Positions 51,681 through 59,636 of a stretch of DNA of 64,000 bases are shown in pieces. Below the pieces are notes generated by a model. It was given only the letters and a program-made list of their open reading frames with translations. It had not been told where the DNA came from and searched no databases. How positions within the stretch are numbered: the first letter of the stretch is position 1; each line of letters begins with the position of its first letter. This DNA comes from Streptomyces tauricus (GTDB lineage: Bacteria > Actinomycetota > Actinomycetes > Streptomycetales > Streptomycetaceae). The stretch spans positions 52,945-116,944 of the forward strand of contig NZ_BMVY01000029.1 of the NCBI RefSeq assembly GCF_014650955.1, read 5' to 3'. A program made the translations under genes and the position numbers.

Positions 51681-52607
51681 TCAGCGGCCGATGAACTGCG
51701 GCCCCTGCGGCGGGAGCCGGAAGTCCGGGTCGGGACCCGGCCCCACCGGCTGCGGGTAGCCGTACCCGGACGGCGCCGCCGCGGCAGGCTGAGGCGGCGG
51801 CGGATACCCGTACGCAGGCGCACTGGTCGGCTGCGGATACCCGTACGCGGGCTGCGTGGCCGGCGGCTGCTGCCGCGTCGGCTCCGGCCCGGGAGCGGCC
51901 GGCGGATACCCGTACGCGGGCTGCACCGGCTGCTGCGGCACCTGCGTGGTCGGCTGCTCGGGCGGCAACGGCTGCGCACCGGCCCGCCCGCCGGCCGCAG
52001 ACCCCTCCTCGGCGCCGGAGGCGCCAGCGGCCCCGGACGCTTCGGAGGTGTCGGACTCGTCCACCGAGATACCGAAGTCGGCCGCCAGCCCCTGCAGCCC
52101 GTTCGAATAGCCCTCACCGAGGGCCCGGAACTTCCAGCCCTCGCCACGCCGGTACAGTTCACCGCAGATCAGCGCGGTTTCCTCACCGGTCTCCGGCTTG
52201 ATGTCGAAGTACGCCAGTGGCTCGGCGTCCCCGATCGTGGCGTCGAACACCACGATCCGCAGCGCGCGCACCTGGTCGAAGGTGACGCCGTCGGCGGAAG
52301 CGACAAGGAGAATCCGTCCCACACCATTGTCAACGCCCGCCAGATCCGACTGAATCGTATCGGTGAGCCCCTCGGCGAGGCCGTCGTTCACGCGCTTCTT
52401 GCCGAGTCGCCAGACCTTCCCCGACGGATGCCGGGGCTGGTTGTAGAAAACGAAGTCCTCGTCGGACCGCACACGACCGTCGGGACCGAGGAGGAGTGCG
52501 GAGGCATCCACGTCCGGGACACCCCGTCCCGGCGTCCAGCGCAGCACGGCGCGCACCGCCGTGGCGTCCAGCGGGACGTTCGACCCCTTCAGCATGGCGT
52601 GCGTCAT
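51681..52607 (-). CDS. TerD-family protein with YGYP-repeat tail
   Basis: 308 residues. The TerD domain covers 1-~180, with DVDASALLL, YNQPRHPSG, VNDGLAEGLTDT and GEGYSNGLQGLAADFGISV; the ligand loops differ from the two short TerDs (no SVEHTGDN). The tail is Pro/Gln/Ala-rich with four spaced YGYP units (QPAYGYPP, QPAYGYPQ, APAYGYPP, SGYGYPQ) and looks disordered, perhaps a protein-binding or phase-separating arm. It is divergent from the lyase operon and shares its promoter gap. Confidence 0.88.
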   Translation of the reverse strand: MTHAMLKGSNVPLDATAVRAVLRWTPGRGVPDVDASALLLGPDGRVRSDEDFVFYNQPRHPSGKVWRLGKKRVNDGLAEGLTDTIQSDLAGVDNGVGRILLVASADGVTFDQVRALRIVVFDATIGDAEPLAYFDIKPETGEETALICGELYRRGEGWKFRALGEGYSNGLQGLAADFGISVDESDTSEASGAAGASGAEEGSAAGGRAGAQPLPPEQPTTQVPQQPVQPAYGYPPAAPGPEPTRQQPPATQPAYGYPQPTSAPAYGYPPPPQPAAAAPSGYGYPQPVGPGPDPDFRLPPQGPQFIGR

Positions 52608-52819
52608 ACGGTCATCCTGCCTTCTCGGCCCTGGTCACGACAACGTGGGGGTGCGCTCCTGTCGCGCTCCCCGCGCGGCCCGCCGCGCAGACGGACGGCA
52701 CAATGGTGTTTGTCTGCGTTACCTGAATTTCATGCCCGATGGGAATCCCGGACACGGATCTCTACGTACTATTACCGGCCACATATCGTCAGGCCATCTA
52801 GCCGCCCCGGGGGAGACTC

Positions 52820-53983
52820 ATGCGTCATTTCGGGCATATTGCCCCTGAGGTGCGGGACCGCCTCTTCTTCCAGGAGCCGTGCGTCTTCACCGCGGACTCC
52901 TCGCCCCGAGTGCTGGCCGCAGCACTCGGAGCCACCCTCTACAGCCCCGCGACCAGGCAGAAGCTCGCCGACGACATCGTGAAGCAGGCCGGTCGCGGTG
53001 TCGTCTCGATGGTGGTGTGCCTGGAGGACTCGATCGGCGACGCGGACGTCGCGGACGCCGAGGAGAACCTCGTCCGGCAGTTCCGTGACCTGGCAGACCG
53101 CCCCGGGGACGAGCTGCCCCTGCTCTTCATCCGGGTCAGAGCGCCCGAGCAGATACCCGACCTCGTCCAGCGGCTCGGCGGGGCCGTGCGGCTCCTGTCC
53201 GGATTCGTACTGCCCAAGTTCACGGAGGAACGGGGCATTCCGTTCCTGGAGGCGCTCACCGAGGCCGAGGGCGCGAGCGCGCGGCGGCTCTTCGCCATGC
53301 CCGTCCTCGAATCGCCCGAACTGCTGTACCGCGAGTCCCGGGCGGAGACCCTCGCCGGAATCTTCCGGGCCGTCGACAAGTACCGCGACCGCGTACTCGC
53401 CCTGCGGCTCGGCGTCACCGACTTCTGCTCGGCGTACGGGCTGCGCAGAGCGCCCGACATGACCGCGTACGACGTGCAGATAGTCGCCTCCGTCATCGCC
53501 GACGTGGTGAACGTCCTCGGGCGGGCCGACGGCACCGGATTCACGGTGACCGGGCCCGTGTGGGAGTACTTCCGCGTCCAGGAGCGCATGTTCAAGCCGC
53601 AGCTGCGCCGCAGCCCCTTCACCCCGGAGGCCGAGGACCTGCGCGCCGCCCTGATCGAGCACGACATGGACGGCCTGCTGCGGGAGATCTCCCTCGACCG
53701 GACCAACGGGCTGCAGGGCAAGACCTGCATCCACCCCTCGCACGTCCTGCCCGTGCACGCCCTCTCCGTGGTCAGCCACGAGGAGTTCAGCGACGCCCAG
53801 GACATCCTGCGGCCCGAGCGGGGCGGCGGAGGCGTACTGCGGTCCGCGTACACGAACAAGATGAACGAGGTGAAGCCGCACCGCGCCTGGGCGGAGCGCA
53901 CCCTCCAGCGCGCCGAGGTCTTCGGCGTCACCAACGAGGACATCGGCTTCGTGGAACTGCTCGCCGCCGGAATCCCGGGCTGA
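52820..53983 (+). CDS. HpcH/HpaI/CitE-like lyase of the Ter biosynthetic module
   Basis: 387 residues, ATG with GGGGGAG upstream. TIM-barrel with CitE motifs: VVCLEDSIGDADV (Glu and Asp for Mg), LPLLFIRVRAPE, FVLPKF, MPVLESPELLYRE, ALRLGVTDFCSAYG and GKTCIHPSHV near the C-terminus. Relatives split or join C-C bonds of acyl-CoA or keto acids. Comparative work on Ter systems predicted that this lyase, phosphoribosyltransferases and a HAD phosphatase make a nucleoside-like metabolite. It is first in that operon here, 61 bases upstream of the PRTase fusion. Confidence 0.88.
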   Translation: MRHFGHIAPEVRDRLFFQEPCVFTADSSPRVLAAALGATLYSPATRQKLADDIVKQAGRGVVSMVVCLEDSIGDADVADAEENLVRQFRDLADRPGDELPLLFIRVRAPEQIPDLVQRLGGAVRLLSGFVLPKFTEERGIPFLEALTEAEGASARRLFAMPVLESPELLYRESRAETLAGIFRAVDKYRDRVLALRLGVTDFCSAYGLRRAPDMTAYDVQIVASVIADVVNVLGRADGTGFTVTGPVWEYFRVQERMFKPQLRRSPFTPEAEDLRAALIEHDMDGLLREISLDRTNGLQGKTCIHPSHVLPVHALSVVSHEEFSDAQDILRPERGGGGVLRSAYTNKMNEVKPHRAWAERTLQRAEVFGVTNEDIGFVELLAAGIPG

Positions 53984-54044
53984 TGCCCCGACCCGCCGAC
54001 ACCCCGACCTGCTGCCCCCCGACCCGCCGACACCCAAGGAATCC

Positions 54045-56666
54045 ATGAACAAGGCTGTGAACGACGGGTCCGGCGTCTGGTCCGCGACGGGCTTCCGCCC
54101 CGGCACCGGAACCAGGTCCGGAGCGCGTGGCCCCGTCGCCGGGCCCGCAGGAGGGGCGGCCGACGGAGCCGCCGAAGGACCCGTCGGCGAGGTCTGGTCG
54201 GGGAGCTGGGTCGCCGGGCGCCTCGGCGTGGAGCTCGTCGGGGACGAGGGGCTCGGGGAGCTGCTGGGGCTCGCCCTGCGGCGCAACCCCAAGCGCGCCC
54301 ATCTCCTCGTGTCGAACGTGCTCGGCAAGCACGTACCGCAGTCGCCCGCCGTCGTGTACGGCTACGGATTCGCGCTCGGGCTGCGCGTACGCGACCTGCT
54401 CGGGGAGGACGAGGCCGGCCGGGCCGTCGTCCTCGGGTACGCCGAGACGGCCACCGGGCTCGGCCACTCCGTCGCGGACGGCGTGGGTCTCGCCCCCTGC
54501 CTCCACTCGACCCGGCGCCCCGTCGAGGGCGTCGCGACGGCCGGCGGCTTCGAGGAGTCCCACTCGCACGCCACCTCGCACCTGCTGCTCCCGGAGAACC
54601 CGGACCTGCTGGCCGGCGACGGCCCGCTCGTCCTCGTCGACGACGAGTTCTCCACCGGCAACACCATCCTCAACACCATCCGTGACCTGCACGCACGCTA
54701 TCCGCGCGGCCGGTACGTGATCGTCGCCCTGGTCGACATGCGCTCGGCCGCGGACCTCGGCCGCCTCGCGGACCTCGCCCAGGAGATCGACGCGACCGTG
54801 GACCTGGTGACGGCCGCCTCCGGCACCGTACGGCTGCCCGAGGGCGTACTGGAGAAGGGGCAGGCGCTGGTCGCCGAGCACGAGGCGACCGCCGTGGCCC
54901 CCGCGCCCCGCCCGGCGCCCGGCACGATCGCCCGCGTGGACCTCGGCTGGCCGCAGGGCCTCGCCGACGGCGGACGGCACGGCTTCACGCCCGAACACCG
55001 CGTCCGCCTGGAGGGCGCCCTGCCCGCCATGGCGGCCCGAATAGCCGAGGCGCTGCCGCCCCGCGCCCGCCGAGGCCGCGTCCTCGTACTCGGCTTCGAG
55101 GAGCTGATGTACGCGCCGCTGCGGCTCGGTGTCGCGCTGGAGAAGCTGACCGACGCCGAGGTGCGCTACTCCACGACCACCCGCTCACCCGTCCTCGCCG
55201 TCGACGACCCCGGCTACGCGATCCGCACCCGGCTCGCCTTCCCCGCCCACGACGGCCCGGCCGACGGGCCCGGCGAGCGGTACGCCTACAACGTCGCGGG
55301 CGCCGGCTTCGACGCCGTCGTCGCGGTGGTCGACTCCGCCGCCGACACCCCCGAACTGCACGCCCCGGACGGCCTGTTGGCGCAGCTCGCCGCCCACGCG
55401 GGCAGTGTGCTGCTGGCCGTCGTCCCCTCGTACGTCCCCGAACCCGCACGCGATTCCGGTGCGGAGTCCGTACAGGAATCCGCACCGCGATCCGCTGAAA
55501 GGCCCTTGATGCTGCCCGAGCCCCTCCGCGGTCCCGACTTCTCCTCGTACGCGGCGGACGAGGTCGGCTGGCTGCTGCAGGACCTCTCGGACACCCGCCT
55601 CGAAGCGCCCACCGAGGAGCGCGAGGAGGCCATCCAGAGCGGTGGCGCCCACTACGCGGAGTCGCTGCCGGTGGAGTACCAGCCGAGCCCCGCGTACCAG
55701 GAGCTGTTCCGCGACGCGCTCGCCGGCTCGGCCGCCCGGATCGCCCTGGCCGTCGGCGCGGTCACCGAGACCGTCCTCGCCGAACGCTCACCGCGGCCCG
55801 TGCTCGTCTCCCTGGCCCGCGCCGGCACCCCCGTCGGCGTCCTGATGCGCCGCTGGGCCCAGCACCGCCACGGCCTCGACCTGCCCCACTACGCCGTCTC
55901 CATCGTGCGTGGCCGCGGCATCGACGCCAACGCGCTGCGTTACCTGGCCGCCCACCACGCCCCGGTCGACGTCGTGTTCGTCGACGGCTGGACCGGCAAG
56001 GGCGCCATCACCCGCGAACTCGCCCAGGCCATCGAGGAGTTCGAGGCCTCCGACGGCATCACCGGCTTCGACCCGGAGATCGCGGTCCTCGCCGACCCCG
56101 GCTCCTGCGTACGCACGTACGGCACCCGCGAGGACTTCCTCATCCCCTCCGCCTGCCTCAACTCCACGGTCTCCGGGCTCATTTCACGTACGGTGCTGCG
56201 CGCCGACCTGGTCGGCGAACACGACTACCACGGGGCGAAGTTCTACCGCGAGCTCGCCGGCACGGACGTCTCCGTCGAGTTCCTCGACGCCATCTCCGCC
56301 CGCTTCGACGAGGTCGGCGACGCGGTGGACGAGCGGGTCAAGGAACTGCTCTCCGCCGACCGCGCCCCGACCTGGGAGGGCTGGGCGGCCGTCGAGCGGA
56401 TCAGCGAGGAGTACGGCATCCACGACGTGAACCTCGTCAAGCCGGGCGTCGGCGAGACGACCCGGGTACTGCTGCGCCGCGTCCCCTGGAAGATCCTCGC
56501 CCGGGCCGGAGCGGGCGCCGACCTCGACCACGTACGCCTGCTCGCCGAACAGCGCGGCGTACCCGTCGAGGAGGTCGCCGAACTCCCGTACACCTGTGTC
56601 GGGTTGATCCACCCCAAGTACACGCGCGGCGCGACCGGCGCCGACGGCAGGGCGGTGACGGTCTGA
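54045..56666 (+). CDS. Phosphoribosyltransferase/TRSP + StiP/PELOTA fusion protein
   Basis: 873 residues; ATG with AAGGA upstream. Residues ~50-275 are a PRTase_2-type phosphoribosyltransferase with the PRPP loop VLVDDEFSTGNT (196-207). ~290-465 fits the TRSP domain. After a short linker, ~489-800 resembles StiP, itself PRTase-like with FVDGWTGKG (645-653), and ~800-873 a PELOTA-type RNA-binding end (VPVEEVAELPYTCVGLIHP). In many genomes I recall these as two genes. At the junction, Met489 has GAAAGG 6 bases upstream and a hairpin before it, so separate initiation is possible. It overlaps the HAD gene by one base (TGATG). Confidence 0.82.
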   Translation: MNKAVNDGSGVWSATGFRPGTGTRSGARGPVAGPAGGAADGAAEGPVGEVWSGSWVAGRLGVELVGDEGLGELLGLALRRNPKRAHLLVSNVLGKHVPQSPAVVYGYGFALGLRVRDLLGEDEAGRAVVLGYAETATGLGHSVADGVGLAPCLHSTRRPVEGVATAGGFEESHSHATSHLLLPENPDLLAGDGPLVLVDDEFSTGNTILNTIRDLHARYPRGRYVIVALVDMRSAADLGRLADLAQEIDATVDLVTAASGTVRLPEGVLEKGQALVAEHEATAVAPAPRPAPGTIARVDLGWPQGLADGGRHGFTPEHRVRLEGALPAMAARIAEALPPRARRGRVLVLGFEELMYAPLRLGVALEKLTDAEVRYSTTTRSPVLAVDDPGYAIRTRLAFPAHDGPADGPGERYAYNVAGAGFDAVVAVVDSAADTPELHAPDGLLAQLAAHAGSVLLAVVPSYVPEPARDSGAESVQESAPRSAERPLMLPEPLRGPDFSSYAADEVGWLLQDLSDTRLEAPTEEREEAIQSGGAHYAESLPVEYQPSPAYQELFRDALAGSAARIALAVGAVTETVLAERSPRPVLVSLARAGTPVGVLMRRWAQHRHGLDLPHYAVSIVRGRGIDANALRYLAAHHAPVDVVFVDGWTGKGAITRELAQAIEEFEASDGITGFDPEIAVLADPGSCVRTYGTREDFLIPSACLNSTVSGLISRTVLRADLVGEHDYHGAKFYRELAGTDVSVEFLDAISARFDEVGDAVDERVKELLSADRAPTWEGWAAVERISEEYGIHDVNLVKPGVGETTRVLLRRVPWKILARAGAGADLDHVRLLAEQRGVPVEEVAELPYTCVGLIHPKYTRGATGADGRAVTV
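55457..55487 (+). promoter_or_regulatory. Hairpin inside the PRTase-StiP gene, before an internal start
   Basis: CGGTGCGGAGTCC (55457-55469) and GGAATCCGCACCG (55475-55487) pair at 12 of 13 positions around a 5-base loop. It encodes the linker between the TRSP and StiP parts and is followed by GAAAGG and an ATG at 55509. Confidence 0.5.
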
Positions 56667-57484
56667 TGCCCGGACCCGCTCCGCGCGCCCTGGTCGCCAG
56701 CGACCTCGACCGCACGCTCATCTACTCCGCCAACGCGCTCGCGCTGACCGGACCCGACGCGGAGGCGCCCCGGCTGCTGTGCGTCGAGGTGTACCAGAGC
56801 AAGCCGCTGTCGTACGTGACCGAGACCGCGGCCGGACTGCTCACCGAACTGGGCGAGGCGGCGGACTTCGTCCCGACCACGACCCGTACCCGCGAGCAGT
56901 ACCACCGCATCCGGCTCCCCGGCCCCGCCTCCAAGTACGCGATCTGCGCCAACGGCGGCCACCTCCTCGTCGACGGCGTCTCCGACCCGGCCTGGCAGGC
57001 CCGGGTGACCGAGCGCCTGGCGGACGAGTGCGCCCCGCTGGACGAGGTGCGCGCCCACATGGCGGCCACCGCCGACCCGGCCTGGGTGCTCAAGCAGCGG
57101 GTCGCCGAGGACCTCTTCGTGTACTTCGTCGTCGAGCGCGACCTGCTCCCCGCGGACTGGGCCAAGGAACTGGCCGTCTGGGCGGAGAACCGCGGCTGGA
57201 CCGTCTCGGTCCAGGGCCGCAAGGTCTACGCCGTACCGAAGCCGCTCACCAAGAGCGCGGCCATGCGGGAGGTGGCCCGCCGTACGGGCGCGGCCCTGAC
57301 ACTCGCGGCCGGCGACTCCCTGCTCGACGCCGACCTCCTGCTGGCCGCGGACCGCGCCTGGCGCCCGGGCCACGGCGAACTGGCCGAGGCGGGCTGGACG
57401 GCACCGGGGGTCACCGCGCTTCCGGAGCGGGGTGTGGTCGCGGGGGAGCGGATCCTCGGGGAGTTCCTCAGCGCGATCCGGTAG
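56666..57484 (+). CDS. HAD-family phosphatase of the Ter biosynthetic module
   Basis: 272 residues. The ATG overlaps the preceding stop (TGATG), so translation is coupled. HAD motif I is DLDRT (13-17), motif II the TTTRT stretch, with a C2-type cap, and motif III/IV lies in KSAAMREV...LAAGDSLLDADLL (GDSLLD). It resembles Cof/sucrose-phosphatase-like enzymes. In Ter-associated operons it is predicted to remove a phosphate from the nucleoside-like product. It converges with DedA, with 17 bases of overlap. Confidence 0.88.
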   Translation: MPGPAPRALVASDLDRTLIYSANALALTGPDAEAPRLLCVEVYQSKPLSYVTETAAGLLTELGEAADFVPTTTRTREQYHRIRLPGPASKYAICANGGHLLVDGVSDPAWQARVTERLADECAPLDEVRAHMAATADPAWVLKQRVAEDLFVYFVVERDLLPADWAKELAVWAENRGWTVSVQGRKVYAVPKPLTKSAAMREVARRTGAALTLAAGDSLLDADLLLAADRAWRPGHGELAEAGWTAPGVTALPERGVVAGERILGEFLSAIR

Positions 57485-58163
57485 GGGTGTCGGTGGGAGT
57501 ACGGGGCGTACGGGTGCGGGAGTCCTTGTCCTCGTCCTCACGCCGTCGGCCGCCCCGCCCGGGCCTGAAGAGGCGTACGCCCACGAGGACCAGCAGCGCG
57601 AGCGCGGCGCCCGCCAGCACCACCTTCGAGTACGCCGACACGTAACCGGCGACGTCGGTCCAGTTCTCGCCGAGGAAGTACCCGGCCAGGACGAAGACGG
57701 TGTTCCAGATCGCGCTGCCGAGCGTGGTCAGGCCGAGGAAGACGGGCAGCGGCATGCGTTCGACGCCCGCCGGCACCGAGATCAGACTGCGGAAGACGGG
57801 GATCATCCGTCCGAAGAAGATGGCCTTGGTGCCGTGCCGGGAGAACCACGCCTCCGTCTTCTCGATGTCCGACACCTTGACGAGCGGCAGCCGCGCCGCG
57901 ACGGCGACCGTGCGGTCGCGGCCGAGCAGCGCGCCGACGCCGTACAGCGCGAGCGCCCCGACGACCGAACCGGCCGTCGTCCACAGCAGGGCGGCGAACA
58001 GGTTCATCTGCCCGGTGCTCGCCGCGAACCCCGCGAGAGGCAGGATCACCTCGCTCGGGATGGGTGGGAACAGGTTCTCCAGGGCGATGGCGATGCCGGC
58101 GCCCGGGGCGCCGAGCGTGTCCATCAGGCCGTTGATCCACTGCGGTGCGCTGCTTTGGGTCAC
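57468..58163 (-). CDS. DedA-family membrane protein
   Basis: 231 residues, GTG start. It shows family motifs ENLFPPIPSEVILPLAGF near the N-terminus and FFGRMIPVFRSLISVPAG with the re-entrant loop and essential Arg, and about five hydrophobic segments. DedA proteins are lipid flippases (undecaprenyl phosphate or phospholipid) needed for envelope stability. The Arg/Glu/Asp/Thr-rich tail (~200-231) is cytosolic. Its 3' end overlaps the HAD gene tail to tail. Confidence 0.9.
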   Translation of the reverse strand: MTQSSAPQWINGLMDTLGAPGAGIAIALENLFPPIPSEVILPLAGFAASTGQMNLFAALLWTTAGSVVGALALYGVGALLGRDRTVAVAARLPLVKVSDIEKTEAWFSRHGTKAIFFGRMIPVFRSLISVPAGVERMPLPVFLGLTTLGSAIWNTVFVLAGYFLGENWTDVAGYVSAYSKVVLAGAALALLVLVGVRLFRPGRGGRRREDEDKDSRTRTPRTPTDTPTGSR

Positions 58164-58235
58164 GCACCCGACGCTAGAGAACCGAAGCTGAAGCCAGACT
58201 GAAGCCGGGGGTGGGGACCGGCCTGGGCACGCGGG

Positions 58236-58457
58236 TCAGCCGCAGCAGCCCCCGCCGCAGCAACCGCCCCCGCCTCCGCCACCGCCCGGTGCGGGGGCGG
58301 GCGCCGAGGCGGAACCGCCGACCGCCACCGTCGACAGCAGCTTCACCGTGTCGTCGTGGCCGGCCGGGCAGTCCGTGGGCGCGGACGACTCGGCCATCGG
58401 ACGGCTCTTCTCGAACGTGTCGCCGCAGGTCCGGCAGCGGTATTCATAGCGAGGCAT
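58236..58457 (-). CDS. FmdB-family zinc-ribbon protein with Gly/Cys tail
   Basis: 73 residues from the ATG at 58457. MPRYEYRCRTCGDTFEKSRP carries the first CxxC, and one Cys of the second pair is present in PTDCPAGHDD, where the partner is replaced by His; the family is named FmdB/putative regulatory zinc ribbon. The last ~16 residues are an unusual run of Gly with four Cys (GGCCGGGCCG), recurrent in streptomycete members as I remember, of unknown purpose. Confidence 0.85.
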   Translation of the reverse strand: MPRYEYRCRTCGDTFEKSRPMAESSAPTDCPAGHDDTVKLLSTVAVGGSASAPAPAPGGGGGGGGCCGGGCCG

Positions 58458-58466
58458 GCGCACAGG

Positions 58467-59123
58467 TTAGCGGGCGGAACGGCCGTCTCCCAGAGGAGCC
58501 GGAGCCGCTCCGGAGCCCGTGGATGCCGTTGATCCCTTGGAGCCCGTGCCCGTGCCCGTGCCATGGTCCAGTGCCTTCGCGCGCAAGTCGGCCCCCGCCT
58601 TCACCCGCTGCTCGCGCTCGGCCTGCTCGGGGTTGCGGGACCGCCAGTACGGGTTGTCGTGGGGCAGGGCCGAGCCGACCCGTCCGTACATCCCGAAGAA
58701 CATCAGCATCACGCCGACCACGAAGCTGAAGAGCACGTTCGGGATGCGGAAGGCGAGGAAGTTGTACTCCGTGTCGAGCAGGGCGAGGTTCAGGAAGCCG
58801 CTGAGGATGAAGAGGATGCCGAGGACCATGTTGATCGTCGAGGCGACGTTGCCGCCGATGACCATGCCGACGAAGAGCAGCAGCCCGGCAAGGATCGAGA
58901 TCACGCTGAGCGCGCCGTTGGTGTTCAGCCCCGAGACGGTGTCCCCGTCGGTGTCGAAGAACCCGACTCTGTCGATCAGTCCCAGGATCCCGAAGGCGAG
59001 CAGCACGAGCCCCATGAGCCCCGCGCCGATCCGGTAGAACATGCTGAGCCGATGATCGACCGGCAGATGCTCGTCGAGCCTGATCCGCCGCCTGGGCGCC
59101 GTCCGCAGTACATGCGCTGCCAT
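58467..59123 (-). CDS. DUF4383 membrane protein
   Basis: 218 residues from the ATG at 59123 with AGGAGG 5 bases upstream. Four transmembrane helices (~30-50, 68-92, 98-120, 126-148) are followed by a cytosolic tail rich in Gly, Thr and Ser. DUF4383 is a common actinobacterial family of unknown function; the signature FRIPNVLFSFVVGVMLMFFG is visible. It is the last ordinary chromosomal gene before the integrated element. Confidence 0.85.
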   Translation of the reverse strand: MAAHVLRTAPRRRIRLDEHLPVDHRLSMFYRIGAGLMGLVLLAFGILGLIDRVGFFDTDGDTVSGLNTNGALSVISILAGLLLFVGMVIGGNVASTINMVLGILFILSGFLNLALLDTEYNFLAFRIPNVLFSFVVGVMLMFFGMYGRVGSALPHDNPYWRSRNPEQAEREQRVKAGADLRAKALDHGTGTGTGSKGSTASTGSGAAPAPLGDGRSAR

Positions 59124-59289
59124 GTCCGCCTCCTTCTGCCACGCACGGAGGTGTCGTGACCCCCAGGATCCGCCAGGGGAGCCGGACCCGCCATCCCTGG
59201 CCCGGAGCAGCCACCGACCGCATCCATGGGGACAGGCCACACCGGGCGGGTCGACGCGGGCGGTTCCGGCCGGAGGGAACGCGGGCAAA

Positions 59290-59331
59290 GGCCGAGCGGA
59301 CACGAACAAGGGGCGAGCGGACACGAACAAG
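59290..59331. repeat. 21-bp direct tandem repeat
   Basis: A unit with GCGAGCGGACACGAACAAG occurs twice (59290-59310, 59311-59331) with one change, just before the tRNA terminator. Confidence 0.8.
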
Positions 59332-59370
59332 GCCCAGGCATCCGGCTTCACACCGGTTGACCTGGGCCTT
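59329..59370 (-). terminator. Terminator of the (former) tRNA gene
   Basis: AAGGCCCAGG (59329-59338) pairs perfectly with CCTGGGCCTT (59361-59370). On the minus strand it follows the tRNA 3' end (59387) by 16 bases and is trailed by GTTCG. Confidence 0.75.
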
Positions 59371-59386
59371 AGTCGTGTCCTGGGAC

Positions 59387-59436
59387 TGGTGGGCGCGGAC
59401 GGTTTCGAACCGCCGACATCCGCCTTGTAAGGGCGG
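59387..59436 (-). other. 3' fragment of tRNA-Val(UAC), probable attachment site of an integrated element
   Basis: Read on the minus strand: anticodon stem CCGCC/GGCGG with loop CTTACAA (anticodon UAC, complement at 59427-59429), then the T-arm GGCGG-TTCGAAA-CCGTC, the acceptor strand CGCGCCC, discriminator A and encoded CCA (59387-59389). The 5' half (acceptor, D-arm) is absent upstream of the anticodon stem. A 3' tRNA remnant at the border of anomalous DNA is the usual trace of a tyrosine-integrase element that inserted in a tRNA gene; the intact tRNA would lie at the other end, beyond this window. Confidence 0.75.
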
Positions 59437-59544
59437 CGCGACCATTGATCGGGACGGCGCAGTTCGGTGCCGCCGTGGCGGCTACCCAGCTCATCCGCGT
59501 GTTCCGACTGCGGCGAACCGCTGTTGACCGTGATTGACCGCACG

Positions 59545-59577
59545 ATGTGGCACGCATGTGGCACGGGGCTGGCACGC
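59545..59577. repeat. Three 11-bp tandem repeats, integrase-arm-like
   Basis: ATGTGGCACGC (59545), ATGTGGCACGG (59556) and GGCTGGCACGC (59567) follow each other with an 11-bp period about 110 bases inside the tRNA fragment, where arm-type integrase sites of attP regions normally lie. Confidence 0.6.
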
Positions 59578-59636
59578 CCTGGGCTGAGCGCGCTCGTTCC
59601 TCCTCTAATCCAAGTGAACCACTGGCCAAACAGCTA

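Noticed and set aside
59387..59440. A functional tRNA-Val gene
   Set aside because: The acceptor 5' strand and D-arm are missing upstream of the anticodon stem, so it cannot fold as a tRNA.
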